DNA from: Paenibacillus sp. AN1007
GTDB taxonomy: Bacteria > Bacillota > Bacilli > Paenibacillales > Paenibacillaceae
Direction: 5' to 3'
DNA length: 64,000 bases
Assembly (NCBI RefSeq): GCF_040702995.1
Contig: NZ_CP159992.1
Coordinates: 2,815,501 to 2,879,500 of the forward strand
The translations under genes were made by a program, and so were the position numbers. Each line of letters begins with the position of its first letter. Position 1 is the stretch's first letter. Below the pieces are notes generated by a model. The model saw nothing but the letters and a program-made list of their open reading frames with translations. It had not been told where the DNA came from and searched no databases. Positions 33,007-42,533 of the stretch are shown here, piece after piece.

Positions 33007-34197
33007 TTAGGAAAACGAAGTCCGTAACACTTGTCCGAGAACCTCTACACCTTTGACAATCTGCTCGTCGGACGGAGTCGAGAAATTCAGCCTAATCGCG
33101 TTACATGGGTCCTGCTCATTCACAAGGAACGCATTGCCTGGTACCACAGCTATACCCTGCGCAGCTGCCGTTTTGGCATAATCCATCATCGGTACATGAG
33201 CGGGAAGATCACACCACAGAAATAATCCGCCATCCGGCCGGGTATAGGTTACAGCATCGCCCAGATGTTCCTGCAGCTTGTCCATCATCAGTGTGGCCTT
33301 TCGGAGGTAAACCTCGCGAATATGGTTAATATGACCTGCATAATCATACTGTGTCATAAACCGATGGGCCAAAATCTGTGGAAGCATTGCCGTATGCACG
33401 TCTTCCCCCTGCTTCGCAACAACCATCTTCTCTACCACTTCATGCGGAGCCTGTACAAAGCCAACGCGCAGACCGGCTGACAAAATTTTGGAGAAAGAAC
33501 CAACATAGATGACCAAGCCTTCCTCGTCCATGGATTTAATCGTTGGCACGTCCTCGCCATTAAATCGAAGCTCCCCGTACGGATTGTCCTCCAAAATCAT
33601 AACATTATACTTCTTAGCAAGTGTATAGATCGCTTTGCGTTTCTCCAGACTGGTAGTTACACCTGTCGGATTTTGGAAACTAGGAATCACATAGATCATC
33701 TTTACATTCTGTTCCGTCTGCAGCGTATGTTCTAACTTATCAATGTCCATGCCATCCATCTCCATCGGCACACCAGCCAGCTTCGCACCGGAAGCACGGA
33801 ATGAATTCAGGGAACCGATAAAGCTTGGACTCTCGCAAATAATCGTGTCTCCTTCGTTGCACAGCACTTTACATGCAAGCTCAATCCCCTGTTGTGCACC
33901 AGACACAATAAAGAGCTGGTCGGATGGCCTGCCTGTGTTGAAATTTTGCTCCAGATGCTGCTGAAGTGCTTCACGCAGCGGAACATAACCTTCCGTAATC
34001 CCGTACTGCAGCGCCGTAACCGGGTCCTGTTCCAGGATCGCTTGTGTGAATGTGCGAATAGCTTCAATCGGGAACGTTTCCGGCGCGGGATTACCCGCAG
34101 CGAACGGAATGACATTTTGACCTGAGGAAGCCTTCAGAATTTCGCGGATAATGGACGGCTGCAGTGATGCAATCCGGTTGGAAAAGGTATAATTCAT
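33007..34197 (-). CDS. PLP-dependent aminotransferase, class I/II (2-aminoadipate type)
   Basis: Fold type I aminotransferase of the LysN/KAT II-like group. It has IPFAAGNPAPETFP, LQYGITEGYVPLREAL, the PLP-contact IYVIPSFQNPTGV, ILEDNPYGELRF, and the Schiff-base lysine in YVGSFSKILSAGLRVGF. No N-terminal GntR DNA-binding domain is present, so it is an enzyme, not a MocR regulator. Start ATG at 34197 with GAGAGG about ten bases upstream; the earlier ATG at 34245 would add an unusual charged tail. 396 residues. Likely roles: lysine, aminoadipate or aromatic amino acid transamination. Confidence 0.9.
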   Translation of the reverse strand: MNYTFSNRIASLQPSIIREILKASSGQNVIPFAAGNPAPETFPIEAIRTFTQAILEQDPVTALQYGITEGYVPLREALQQHLEQNFNTGRPSDQLFIVSGAQQGIELACKVLCNEGDTIICESPSFIGSLNSFRASGAKLAGVPMEMDGMDIDKLEHTLQTEQNVKMIYVIPSFQNPTGVTTSLEKRKAIYTLAKKYNVMILEDNPYGELRFNGEDVPTIKSMDEEGLVIYVGSFSKILSAGLRVGFVQAPHEVVEKMVVAKQGEDVHTAMLPQILAHRFMTQYDYAGHINHIREVYLRKATLMMDKLQEHLGDAVTYTRPDGGLFLWCDLPAHVPMMDYAKTAAAQGIAVVPGNAFLVNEQDPCNAIRLNFSTPSDEQIVKGVEVLGQVLRTSFS

Positions 34198-34350
34198 CTC
34201 TAATACATCCTCTCGGCATCTGATCTCACATCTATCTTTAATCATACAGTAGACTCTATTATACGGACATTTCTTTATTTGCCAAAGAGTCCTGTGAAAA
34301 TTTGCATTCCGAATGTTATAAACATTCTGTCATACCGGCCCTGAAATCAC

Positions 34351-34378
34351 AAAAAAGCTGCCGTTGGCAGCCTTTTTC
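34351..34378. terminator. Terminator of the type III PKS operon
   Basis: GCTGCC-gtt-GGCAGC stem with A6 on the left and T5 on the right. On the minus strand it follows the flavoprotein stop codon within 30 bases. Confidence 0.85.
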
Positions 34379-34383
34379 TTATC

Positions 34384-35511
34384 TTATTTCATCTCCGACA
34401 GTCTCGTAGCTTTCACCACATATGCCGCCAACCCGGGAAACATTCGAACCAGAGCCGGATAAAAGCGATTTGTTTTGGCAAAAGCGAGATTCTGAATCGT
34501 TCTGGCTCTTCGAAGCAGCTGCGCGAACTCGCGATTGGCTTCCAGCGTATACTCGCTCTGCCACGCGGCATAGTCAATCTCGTCTTTCAAGTAAGCACCG
34601 CTCCACCGGGCGCACAGGATTGAAGATCGAAGGGCAATAGACATTCCGTCTCCGCACAGAGGCGGGATCATCATCATCGCATCGCCAATATGCGGATAGT
34701 CCGACCAGGGTTCGGGGATATTGGACAGCTGCAGCGGAGCAGCAGATACCTGAGTTCCCTCAACAGGCTCACCTGATGCCAGAATGGCTGCAAGACCCGT
34801 ATTTGTCGCAGCTGCCGCCTTCAAAATCTCCGGTACGGATTTCCCGCTTCCCTGTACCGAATCCAGTGTCAACAATGCCGCCACGTTAACCGTATCCTTT
34901 TCAATCGGAGAGATTCCGACGTAGCCGCCATGACAAAAGTACAATTCTACTCTCGCTGGTACGCTGATCCCCTTGTAATGAGATTTGACACCGACATAGA
35001 TCGTCTCATCTCGAAGCCCTTCTGCACTGCTGGTTCCTCGCAGTTTTTTGGTGCCGTGGGCCGCAATGAGCACCTTGGCCTGATAACGCATCTCCTCATT
35101 TTCCCGCTTAATCTCGACATCATAACGATGGTTATCAAGCTGCTGGATGTTCGTTATATTCACCTTGGTCATGATTTCGGCACCGGCAGTCTGCGCCTGC
35201 CGATGGAGCAGTTGATCCAGTTCGTATCGACTTATACCGTACGCCGATCCAGGTAGAGGTGCTTCAATCTCCCCCCCGTCCGACATCGTAATTCTGGCAT
35301 GATCCATGGTGCTTGGTTCCACCTCATGATCAAGCAGATGAATACCCAGATGCTCCAGCATCTCCCTTGTTTCGGGTGACATGAACTCCCCGCATGTTTT
35401 GTGCCGCGGAAACTGCTGACGATCCAGCAGCAGCGTTCGATAGCCCTGCCGAGCCAGCTCAATTGCACAGGCGCTTCCTGCAATTCCTGCTCCAATGATG
35501 ATGACATCCAT
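34384..35511 (-). CDS. FAD-dependent monooxygenase/reductase (geranylgeranyl-reductase-like)
   Basis: Flavoprotein, third gene of the type III PKS operon. Rossmann motif IIIGAGIAGSACAIELARQG at the N-terminus, then RHKTCGEFMSPE and the second FAD motif GDAMMMIPPLCGDGMSIALRS, as in group A aromatic hydroxylases and geranylgeranyl reductases. The ATG at 35511 is chosen because AAGGTG lies ten bases upstream; an earlier ATG would overlap the methyltransferase gene by about 60 bases. By analogy with SrsC of Streptomyces, it may hydroxylate a methylated alkylresorcinol ring to give a quinone; that is inference from gene order. Confidence 0.88.
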   Translation of the reverse strand: MDVIIIGAGIAGSACAIELARQGYRTLLLDRQQFPRHKTCGEFMSPETREMLEHLGIHLLDHEVEPSTMDHARITMSDGGEIEAPLPGSAYGISRYELDQLLHRQAQTAGAEIMTKVNITNIQQLDNHRYDVEIKRENEEMRYQAKVLIAAHGTKKLRGTSSAEGLRDETIYVGVKSHYKGISVPARVELYFCHGGYVGISPIEKDTVNVAALLTLDSVQGSGKSVPEILKAAAATNTGLAAILASGEPVEGTQVSAAPLQLSNIPEPWSDYPHIGDAMMMIPPLCGDGMSIALRSSILCARWSGAYLKDEIDYAAWQSEYTLEANREFAQLLRRARTIQNLAFAKTNRFYPALVRMFPGLAAYVVKATRLSEMK

Positions 35512-35519
35512 TGATATTG

Positions 35520-36248
35520 TCACCTTACTGCACCTCCCATCTGTGGAATTACCACAGAGTAGCGGAATAACGGTTTCCATTCATATGTCATGGTGTCATG
35601 ATTGAGCTGCCGTTTGAGTTCCTGCCAATCTTGATCCGTAAATCCCTTGGCAACCGACAGCGGCCCATCATGACGAATATAGCGGTTGCGTGAAATTAAT
35701 CTTGTTGTAATCCACACTGCCTTATAAGACACCGTATGACGATGAATATCATTAATTACGACGCCGTATCGGGAAACTCGAAGCATATGAGTAACCATAT
35801 CCACAAGCTGCTCGCCTTCAAAATGGTGAATGAACTGTGAGCCCGTCACAATATCCGCAGACGCATCGGGCAGTGCAGTGAGATCCGCTCGCACCACCTG
35901 TACACGCGGCTCGTTCCGAAACAGCTGTCTGGCCTCTTCGCAAGCTTCTTCGGTCAGATCTACCAGTGTAATCTGCATCTCAATCCCCTGCTTCGCCGCC
36001 CACTGCAGCAGTTTCTGATTTACATCTCCAGATCCGGCGCCGACATCCAAAAGTGAAAGCACAGACGGTCTGCCGATGGAATGCCATAATTTCGCTACAC
36101 CTGATACGGTAGGACCCGGCGCAGCAAATATTTTGTTCAGCCGCCGCAGATGCCGCAGCGCTTCACGCAATTCCTCCCCGCCCATCGAGAAGTCATCCAT
36201 CAGCTCATCTTCCTTCGCTCGGCTGCCCAGCGTTCTAAAGAAGGACAT
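35520..36248 (-). CDS. Class I SAM-dependent methyltransferase of the type III PKS operon
   Basis: 242-residue methyltransferase. The SAM site reads LSLLDVGAGSGDVNQKLLQW, with the acidic motif ITLVDLTEEACEEA and VTGSQFIHHFEGEQLVD. GGAGG precedes the ATG, which overlaps the PKS gene by 14 bases; the flavoprotein follows after eight bases. It probably methylates the PKS product or a derivative. This family (UbiE/ubiquinone-like) is often found with type III PKS genes in Bacilli. Confidence 0.9.
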   Translation of the reverse strand: MSFFRTLGSRAKEDELMDDFSMGGEELREALRHLRRLNKIFAAPGPTVSGVAKLWHSIGRPSVLSLLDVGAGSGDVNQKLLQWAAKQGIEMQITLVDLTEEACEEARQLFRNEPRVQVVRADLTALPDASADIVTGSQFIHHFEGEQLVDMVTHMLRVSRYGVVINDIHRHTVSYKAVWITTRLISRNRYIRHDGPLSVAKGFTDQDWQELKRQLNHDTMTYEWKPLFRYSVVIPQMGGAVR

Positions 36249-37392
36249 GATCCTGATCCTCCGTTACTGGTGTTAAAGCCGGAACATACGTGAATTTCAT
36301 AAGTTCGGCAGTAAGTCCGGGACCAAAGGCCATCGCTACACCTGATGCGGATGATTCTTCACGTTTTTTCATATCCTGCCGTATCGCCTGAAGCACGAAC
36401 AGAATGGTATTGGAAGACAAATTACCGTAATCTCTCAAAATATCCCGGCTGTACTTGGTCTGTTCCTGTTTCAGATTCATCACTTCCTGAACAGAGTCTA
36501 CAATTCCTCTGCCGCCCGGGTGTATCGCCCACAGTTCGGGGAACGGATCACCCTGCAGCAGAAGTCGTAATTCTTCCTCCAAATGTACACCAAGCAGCTT
36601 CGGAATTCGGGGAGACAGATACAGATCATAACCGTAATCGGCTACTTCCCAAGTCATATCCTCCGTCGAATCCGGCAGGAGCACGGAATATCCGGTTCCC
36701 AGACTCAAGTAGTCTCTATGCTTCGCTTCAGGGGTACCTACTATGGATGCGGATGCCGCATCCCCAAAGAAAGATGCGGCAAACAACGCCTCCCGATCCT
36801 GAACCGGCTGGAAATGGAGTGTACATAATTCAACGCAGACGATTAAGACCTGAGATCCCGGAGCACCCTGAACGACATCCCGCGCCATATGGATTGCTTT
36901 CAGTCCTGCTGCACAGCCTTGAAAAATCAGCGGCAGTCGGTTCACTCGTGCAGGTAATCCTAAATGACGAATCAGCTGCACATCCAGTCCCGGCAAGTAT
37001 TGTCCGGTACAGCTGACGGTAATCATATGTGTGATCCCTTCCGGCGATATTCCCGCATCCTGTATCGCCTGCTCCGCAGCCTTGACCGCCAGCGGAAATG
37101 CTTCCCGCTGATATGTATCCATCCGTTCACGGGTTGTCGGAATATTCGTATGTTCAGCGGAGGGCAGATAACGGCATTCCTCCAGTGTACCAAGGTAACT
37201 CGGCTCTACCGTGTAACGTGTCTCTACGCCGCAGGATCTGAAAATACGCTTGGCAAAGCGGGCCAAGTCCGGGCGGTCCTGCAGTGAAGCAGCTATAAGC
37301 TCTGCGATATCAGGCTGATTGACTGCATGTGCAGGCAGCGCTGTTCCCATGCCAAGAATGGCGATATCACTCGAAAGGTTGTTTGAATTCAT
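36235..37392 (-). CDS. Type III polyketide synthase (chalcone/stilbene synthase family)
   Basis: Homodimeric ketosynthase that extends an acyl-CoA starter with malonyl-CoA and cyclises it to an alkylpyrone or alkylresorcinol. The catalytic triad is intact: Cys160 in FQGCAAGLK, His291 in AIHPGGRG, Asn324 in YGNLSSNT. The GFGPG loop is present as AFGPGL. 385 residues is in the BpsA/SrsA range. AGGAGG lies five bases before the ATG. First gene of an operon with a methyltransferase and a flavoprotein. Cytoplasmic or membrane-associated; products of related enzymes are membrane phenolic lipids. Confidence 0.95.
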   Translation of the reverse strand: MNSNNLSSDIAILGMGTALPAHAVNQPDIAELIAASLQDRPDLARFAKRIFRSCGVETRYTVEPSYLGTLEECRYLPSAEHTNIPTTRERMDTYQREAFPLAVKAAEQAIQDAGISPEGITHMITVSCTGQYLPGLDVQLIRHLGLPARVNRLPLIFQGCAAGLKAIHMARDVVQGAPGSQVLIVCVELCTLHFQPVQDREALFAASFFGDAASASIVGTPEAKHRDYLSLGTGYSVLLPDSTEDMTWEVADYGYDLYLSPRIPKLLGVHLEEELRLLLQGDPFPELWAIHPGGRGIVDSVQEVMNLKQEQTKYSRDILRDYGNLSSNTILFVLQAIRQDMKKREESSASGVAMAFGPGLTAELMKFTYVPALTPVTEDQDHVLL

Positions 37393-37795
37393 ATGAACCT
37401 CCTGATTTTTGGTTAGGATTTCCTCTAATTAACACCTCTTACCCTTTATGAAAAGGTTGTAATCCTCAAAATGATATTGGTCCATATAAAAAATTCACGT
37501 CCTGTTTCTTGATAACGAGCTCTCTCACTGGATTGTATATTTTATTATATTTTATTAAGACGGCTGCGTACTCAGAAGCCCCGTTTGAGGAACTTTTTAT
37601 AACTTCATAGAAAAAAACACCTTAGGAGATGAATCATTCCGCTGCATGCTGGCGGCTTTCATCCTCCGAAGGTGTTTCATTATATCTTCTATATTTCTGC
37701 TGATTGAGCGTACTAAAAATCGATGCTGACCTGATTAATGCTAACTCGATGATGTGAAAACGGTCTGCTAGCGGCTTTCACATGATCGTTCCATG
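37393..37795. other. Intergenic region between the PKS operon and esterase gene
   Basis: 403 bases. It contains the upstream region of the PKS gene (AT-rich, no convincing consensus promoter) and a large terminator hairpin for the esterase at 37611-37677. No credible gene seen. Confidence 0.6.
37611..37677 (-). terminator. Long-stem terminator of the esterase gene
   Basis: Arms of about 19 bases (37615-37633 and 37658-37677) with one mismatch and one bulge, enclosing a smaller CCGC/GCGG stem, followed by seven U on the minus strand. It lies 120 bases after the esterase stop. Confidence 0.75.
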
Positions 37796-38695
37796 TCAGA
37801 TACCTGCACGACTAAAAGCGTCCTTCAGCTTGTCGCTCATCAGATACCATGCGTCCTCAGCGATCTGAATATCGCCCTGATGTGTAAAACCGTGTGCTGC
37901 ACCTTCGTACTCTTTGTGGGTTACCTTCACCCCGCTCGCCTCCAGCTTCGCAGCATATGTACGTGCTTCTTGAGCAAGCGAATCCCTGCCTGCAGTTATA
38001 ATCAAGGCTTCTGGCAGTCCCGAGAAAGTCTCAGCAAGGATTGGCGAAGCTAGCGGATTCCGGGCATCCTCCGGTTGGTTCAGATACATCGCGTTAAATG
38101 TTCTGGCAACCTCTGCTGGAATCGCTTCTGGAAAATCAGGTTTCTCCGCCGGGTCTGAAGCCAGATCGAGCACGGCGTAATCAATAATTTGAAGCCGGAT
38201 TGGAAGCTGATCTCCACGATCCCGGTTAAGCAAACATACCGCTGCAGCCAGATTTCCTCCCGCACTGTGGCCCCCAACTGCAAACAGATCAGCATTTGCG
38301 GAGAACTGACCTGCATGGGTGTGAACCCATTTCACCACGTCATAACACTCATGGACTGCCGTCGGGAATTTGTGCTCAGGAGCCAGCTTATAATCAATAT
38401 TCACAACCAGACATCCTGCGCGATCTGCAATCAAACGGCACCACGAGTCGTCCCCGTCAGCTTGTCCCAGTACGAATCCGCCCCCATGCATGTTAAAAAA
38501 AACAGGCAGCGCTGAAGCTTGTTCCTGCTTCCGGTTAGGCTGGTAAATCAGTATCCGCGTCTCTCCAGCGGAGGTAGTGATGTACTGCTCGTTAACGGTC
38601 ACATCATATGTACTGCTTGGTTGAAGGGATTGATTTCCCCCTGAACTGTGCTGTCGCATTTGTTGAACCATGGCGATCTGCTGCTGTTGGTCCAT
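37796..38695 (-). CDS. Alpha/beta hydrolase, hormone-sensitive lipase family
   Basis: 299-residue cytoplasmic esterase. The oxyanion motif is MHGGGFVLG, nucleophile GHSAGGNLAA, acid in TAGRDSLAQEA and histidine in GAAHGFTH, the complete HSL-family triad. AAAGGAG precedes the ATG. No signal peptide. It is likely to hydrolyse short-chain acyl esters; the physiological substrate is unknown. It appears to be monocistronic and ends in the long hairpin at 37611-37677. Confidence 0.92.
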   Translation of the reverse strand: MDQQQQIAMVQQMRQHSSGGNQSLQPSSTYDVTVNEQYITTSAGETRILIYQPNRKQEQASALPVFFNMHGGGFVLGQADGDDSWCRLIADRAGCLVVNIDYKLAPEHKFPTAVHECYDVVKWVHTHAGQFSANADLFAVGGHSAGGNLAAAVCLLNRDRGDQLPIRLQIIDYAVLDLASDPAEKPDFPEAIPAEVARTFNAMYLNQPEDARNPLASPILAETFSGLPEALIITAGRDSLAQEARTYAAKLEASGVKVTHKEYEGAAHGFTHQGDIQIAEDAWYLMSDKLKDAFSRAGI

Positions 38696-38770
38696 TCCGA
38701 ATCACTCCTTTGTCGTTGTTCCACATGGTAGAAAGCAGCGCTGCTCCATATGCTGCAGGTCTTCCTTATC

Positions 38771-39124
38771 TTATTCGCTCAGCGTCTCCTGAATCCTCTT
38801 CGGCAGCTTCTGTACGACAAGGTTGTAGGAATGGTCAATCATCGCATAGATATCCTCGCTTGACAGCGTATCGTCAAGCATCACGGTATTCCAGTGCTTT
38901 TTGTTCATATGGTAACCCGGCTTAACCGCCTCATGCTGCTCTCTCAGATTTTCGGCTATCACGGGATCACACTTCAGATTCAAGCGGCTGTTCTCTCCAT
39001 TTCCTTCAAACAGAAGAGCAAACATCTTGTCTGCTACCTTGATGACCGTCGTTTCTGGTCCGAACGGATATTCTTTAACGGCACCTTTTTTGGCAAGGCA
39101 GTAGTTCATCATCGTTTCTACCAA
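38771..39124 (-). CDS. MmcQ/YjbR family protein
   Basis: 117-residue soluble protein of the YjbR (double-wing, CyaY-like) family, function unresolved. Recognised from YPFGPETTVIKVADKMFALL, LNLKCDPVIAENLRE, GYHMNKKHWNTVML and the C-terminal SYNLVVQKLPKR. The start is TTG at 39124 close behind a purine-rich AAAGGGGGAG, or alternatively ATG at 39112. No partner gene is evident. Confidence 0.88.
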   Translation of the reverse strand: MVETMMNYCLAKKGAVKEYPFGPETTVIKVADKMFALLFEGNGENSRLNLKCDPVIAENLREQHEAVKPGYHMNKKHWNTVMLDDTLSSEDIYAMIDHSYNLVVQKLPKRIQETLSE

Positions 39125-39208
39125 CTTCTCTCCCCCTTTCAGCCTTTCTCCTCTGTATCCTATATTATCGAATGTATGTTTGTATGTAAATGCAGTTCAT
39201 TACATAGC

Positions 39209-39247
39209 AAAAAAACCTTCCCCAAAGATTGGGGAAGGCAGGTTTTT
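39209..39247 (-). terminator. Terminator of the DEAD-box helicase gene
   Basis: CCTTCCCC-aaagatt-GGGGAAGG stem followed by seven U on the minus strand; a T5 tract also follows on the plus side. Confidence 0.88.
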
Positions 39248-39353
39248 GAAGTACCCATCTGCTTCGCTGTATTCATATTACAGCTCTATTGGTCTCTGTA
39301 GTTATTGTGATTTTATTAAAATGTATTGAAAATGTTGTCGTCTGACTCCTCTG

Positions 39354-40856
39354 TTAATTGGCTTGATCACGCTGCGATTTTGCACGGCGCTGCTGGCCCT
39401 GATACGAAGAGCGATTGCTGGTTTGGCTGTGATCCGATGTACGCGCTGTACCAGATAAAGGTCGATTTTTGGCATGAGACTGCTCACTTCGTGCCCGGCT
39501 TGAACCATTCGTATGGCGATCTCCAGATTTACCAGCAGATGCCGGTTTGTCCCGCTTAGTGAACCACTCCGACTTTGGCTTGCGCGCCGGGTTTTTCTTG
39601 GATTTGCCCGGTTTGTCCGCAGCAGGACGATTAAATCCTGAATTTCCGCCGGATGCCGACTTCGAACTCATCTGCGCATACACGGGAGTATTGGTCATCG
39701 GGTAAGGATGATCCTTCACTTCAGGAATCGATTTCTTGATAACTTTCTCGATATCTTTCAAGAATGGAAGCTCGTCCTTTTCACAGAACGAAATCGCCAT
39801 CCCGCTTTTCCCGGCCCGCCCCGTGCGGCCAATACGGTGAACATACGTCTCCGGAATGTTAGGCAGATTGAAGTTAATGACGTGTGTCAGTTCCTCAACA
39901 TCAATGCCTCTCGCCGCTATATCGGTTGCTACCAGTACACGAGTCACACCACTTTTAAAATTGTTCAGTGCCCGCTGGCGTTCATTTTGCGATTTGTTAC
40001 CATGGATGGCCTGTGCCGTTACGTTTATTTTCGCCAAATCCCGCGTAACCCGATCAGCTCCACGTTTCGTACGTGTGAACACCAGTGCAGTAGCAATTGA
40101 GGTATCCTGCAAAATGTGATTCAGCATGCTCTGTTTCTTGCCCTTCTCCAGCAAATATACCGATTGTTTGATGCGATCCACGGTTGAAGATACTGGCGTA
40201 ATCTCTACTTTGACAGGGTTCACCAGCAGCGTCTGCACCATCTTGACAATTTCCGGCGGCATCGTTGCCGAGAAAAACAAGGTCTGCTTTTTGTTGGGCA
40301 TCTTGGCAATAATCCGTTTCACATCGTGGATAAAGCCCATATCCAGCATACGGTCGGCTTCATCGAGCACAAGAATCTCCACATTGCTCAGATTAATCTG
40401 CTTCTGATTCACAAGGTCCATCAAGCGTCCAGGCGTAGCAATGACAATATCCGCCCCCTGCTGCAGTGCACGCTCCTGTACTCTCTGAGATACGCCGCCC
40501 ACAATGGCTGTGGAACGAATATCGGTGTACTTGCTGTACATTTTTATGTTATCTGATATTTGAATGGCAAGCTCTCGGGTCGGGGACAAGATAAGCGAGC
40601 GAATCGTACGAACGGATTTGGCCTTTTTATCGAGTGGTGTCCCTTGTTTGCGCTGGCTGCCTTCGCTCAATAACTGAATGATCGGTACTGAAAATGCCGC
40701 TGTCTTGCCTGTTCCGGTCTGCGCGCAACCAAGTAAATCCCGGCCCGCAAGCACAGCCGGTATGGACTGCTCCTGAATCGGAGTTGGTTTACTGTAATTT
40801 GCTTTTTTCAATCCTTCCAGAATCGGAGGGATGATGTTTAATTCCTGAAATGTCAT
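39354..40856 (-). CDS. DEAD-box RNA helicase with basic C-terminal tail (RhlE-like)
   Basis: ATP-dependent RNA helicase acting in RNA unwinding, ribosome assembly or cold adaptation. All core motifs are visible: Q motif PTPIQEQSIP, AQTGTGKT, PTRELAIQ, VLDEADRMLDMGF, FSATMP, and the C-terminal domain with ARGIDVEELTHVINF and HRIGRTGRAG. Residues beyond about 380 form a disordered Lys/Arg/Ser-rich tail that probably binds RNA. The ATG at 40856 follows AAGGAG at six bases; an earlier in-frame ATG contains that RBS. The gene could be co-transcribed with the pentapeptide gene upstream, as no terminator lies between. Confidence 0.94.
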   Translation of the reverse strand: MTFQELNIIPPILEGLKKANYSKPTPIQEQSIPAVLAGRDLLGCAQTGTGKTAAFSVPIIQLLSEGSQRKQGTPLDKKAKSVRTIRSLILSPTRELAIQISDNIKMYSKYTDIRSTAIVGGVSQRVQERALQQGADIVIATPGRLMDLVNQKQINLSNVEILVLDEADRMLDMGFIHDVKRIIAKMPNKKQTLFFSATMPPEIVKMVQTLLVNPVKVEITPVSSTVDRIKQSVYLLEKGKKQSMLNHILQDTSIATALVFTRTKRGADRVTRDLAKINVTAQAIHGNKSQNERQRALNNFKSGVTRVLVATDIAARGIDVEELTHVINFNLPNIPETYVHRIGRTGRAGKSGMAISFCEKDELPFLKDIEKVIKKSIPEVKDHPYPMTNTPVYAQMSSKSASGGNSGFNRPAADKPGKSKKNPARKPKSEWFTKRDKPASAGKSGDRHTNGSSRARSEQSHAKNRPLSGTARTSDHSQTSNRSSYQGQQRRAKSQRDQAN

Positions 40857-40961
40857 GTTATCTCCTTCATTTACGCTCATCTATACATAAAACGAATATT
40901 TATGTCACACGTAACAGTTAAGGATAACATTAAATAAAGGTTCTGTATACGTCTCTGAAAT

Positions 40962-41591
40962 TCATTTGATTATAAGACCCATTAATCCGACAAAAGATGC
41001 TGCTTGGTGGGGTGCAATGGCACAACCGGCCAGATCTTCAAGCGTAAGAAGAAGCGCATCGAAATCACAGTCACTCAAGTCCATGCCCTTCATCGCTGTT
41101 CCGGTAAAAATTACCTGATCCATCTTGCACAAGCTCAGTGCGATTTTCTGCAATTTCAGATAGGCGAAATCCGCACCAGCCAAGCTGCACTCGGCATATT
41201 CCACCTGCTTGAGATGGGCAAACCTAAAGCTGCTGTAGTCACATATGCTCTGCAAAACGCTGACATTCTGCCATCGACTGCCGGAGAAGTCCGTACCCAC
41301 GAGTTTGCAATTTAACCACTGGGTGCGATGCATAAACGAATCCTGCAAATTTACATTGGAAAAGTCACAGTGTTCAAACCGAACGTCCGTAAATTCACAA
41401 TGTTCAAGTGTCGACTCCAGTATAGTCACATGCCGGAATAAGACGTTTTCAAACGATACTTTGCTCACTTCCTGCAGATCCAGTGTAATATTCTCAATCA
41501 ACCTGTCCTTGTATTCTGTTTTTGATTCCAAGGCATAGACCGGTTCAGCTTCAAGCAGCTGCTGCTGCAGCTTGGGCTTCTCTATTTTCAT
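40962..41591 (-). CDS. Pentapeptide-repeat protein 1
   Basis: 209-residue protein whose central part (about residues 45-185) consists of A(D/N)LXX-type pentapeptide repeats (FENVLFRHVTILESTLEHCE, FTDVRFEHCDFSNVNLQDS), forming a right-handed quadrilateral beta-helix. Such DNA-mimic proteins can shield gyrase from inhibitors (Qnr/MfpA type), but many have unknown roles. A hydrophobic C-terminus (FVGLMGLIIK) could mediate dimerisation. AAGGAG precedes the ATG. A second pentapeptide protein is encoded at 58823-59428. Confidence 0.85.
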   Translation of the reverse strand: MKIEKPKLQQQLLEAEPVYALESKTEYKDRLIENITLDLQEVSKVSFENVLFRHVTILESTLEHCEFTDVRFEHCDFSNVNLQDSFMHRTQWLNCKLVGTDFSGSRWQNVSVLQSICDYSSFRFAHLKQVEYAECSLAGADFAYLKLQKIALSLCKMDQVIFTGTAMKGMDLSDCDFDALLLTLEDLAGCAIAPHQAASFVGLMGLIIK

Positions 41592-41747
41592 GATCTTCTC
41601 CTTCGTGCTTGTTTCTAACTTGTTTATGAGTTATTTCAGATTCAAATCGGGACCTTTATCGTCCTTATCTGATTGAGGCGTGTGCAGTCATGCGGCAGCG
41701 TCGATCTTTTTTATCATTTGTTATCTATCCTATGAACCCTCTGTAGA

Positions 41748-42533
41748 TTAAACCTTAATCGCAACTGCTCGTAGTCTGGAAATGTCCAAATTCCACTGCC
41801 CTCCATGGAAAAGCTGCGGCGCTGCTTTATTTTCGACAACCTCCATGATCGACTCCTGCTCATTTGCTTCAATATCTCGGAGAAGATACGGAGCAAAGCC
41901 GCGGAGCCATTGACGGACCTCTTGTTTCAACGGCCTAAGCGAGTCGGTATGCTGTATAAATAACACTCGGAATCCATGCTGCTCCAGCAAACTGGAGAAT
42001 TCACCCACACTGGGATGATACCACGGGCTCCGACCTTCCCATGTGTATCCCCGAGTAAGCAGCTCATCCCGAAGCGCATGAAGAATGATGGATGTATTAC
42101 CGTTACCGGCAAATTCGGTGACTAAACGTCCTCCTTGTCTTAATGCCAATTGTATCGTTTTCATGACAGCTGGGGCATCCGCCATCCAATGCAGTGAAGC
42201 ATGAGAAAAAACAGCATCATAACGCTGCTGCGGGCGATAATGAGCGGCATCTGCTGTCTGAAAATCCAGCTCCGGATATTTTTCTACAGCTTGCGCGATG
42301 CTTTCTTTTGAAATATCAATTCCGGTGGTCATCGCTCCGGCTGCTGCAATGTTAGCCGTTAGTACGCCATTCCCACATCCCAAATCCAGAATACGTTCTC
42401 CTGGAGATGGCTGCAGCAGGGATAAGAGCGGTATGGATGGTGAGGGGAGCATCGCTTGTATGGAATAAATAGATTGTGCGGATTGGATCGTTTGTGAAGT
42501 TTTCTTCGGGAAGGGTTGTTCTTCCGTGCTCAT
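41748..42533 (-). CDS. Class I SAM-dependent methyltransferase
   Basis: 261-residue cytosolic methyltransferase resembling trans-aconitate methyltransferase and other small-molecule methyltransferases. The SAM motif is ILDLGCGNGVLTANIA with the acidic residue in TTGIDISKESIAQA, then YDAVFSHASLHWM and GGRLVTEFAGNGN. AAGGAG precedes the ATG at nine bases. The substrate is unknown and there is no helpful neighbour. Confidence 0.88.
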   Translation of the reverse strand: MSTEEQPFPKKTSQTIQSAQSIYSIQAMLPSPSIPLLSLLQPSPGERILDLGCGNGVLTANIAAAGAMTTGIDISKESIAQAVEKYPELDFQTADAAHYRPQQRYDAVFSHASLHWMADAPAVMKTIQLALRQGGRLVTEFAGNGNTSIILHALRDELLTRGYTWEGRSPWYHPSVGEFSSLLEQHGFRVLFIQHTDSLRPLKQEVRQWLRGFAPYLLRDIEANEQESIMEVVENKAAPQLFHGGQWNLDISRLRAVAIKV

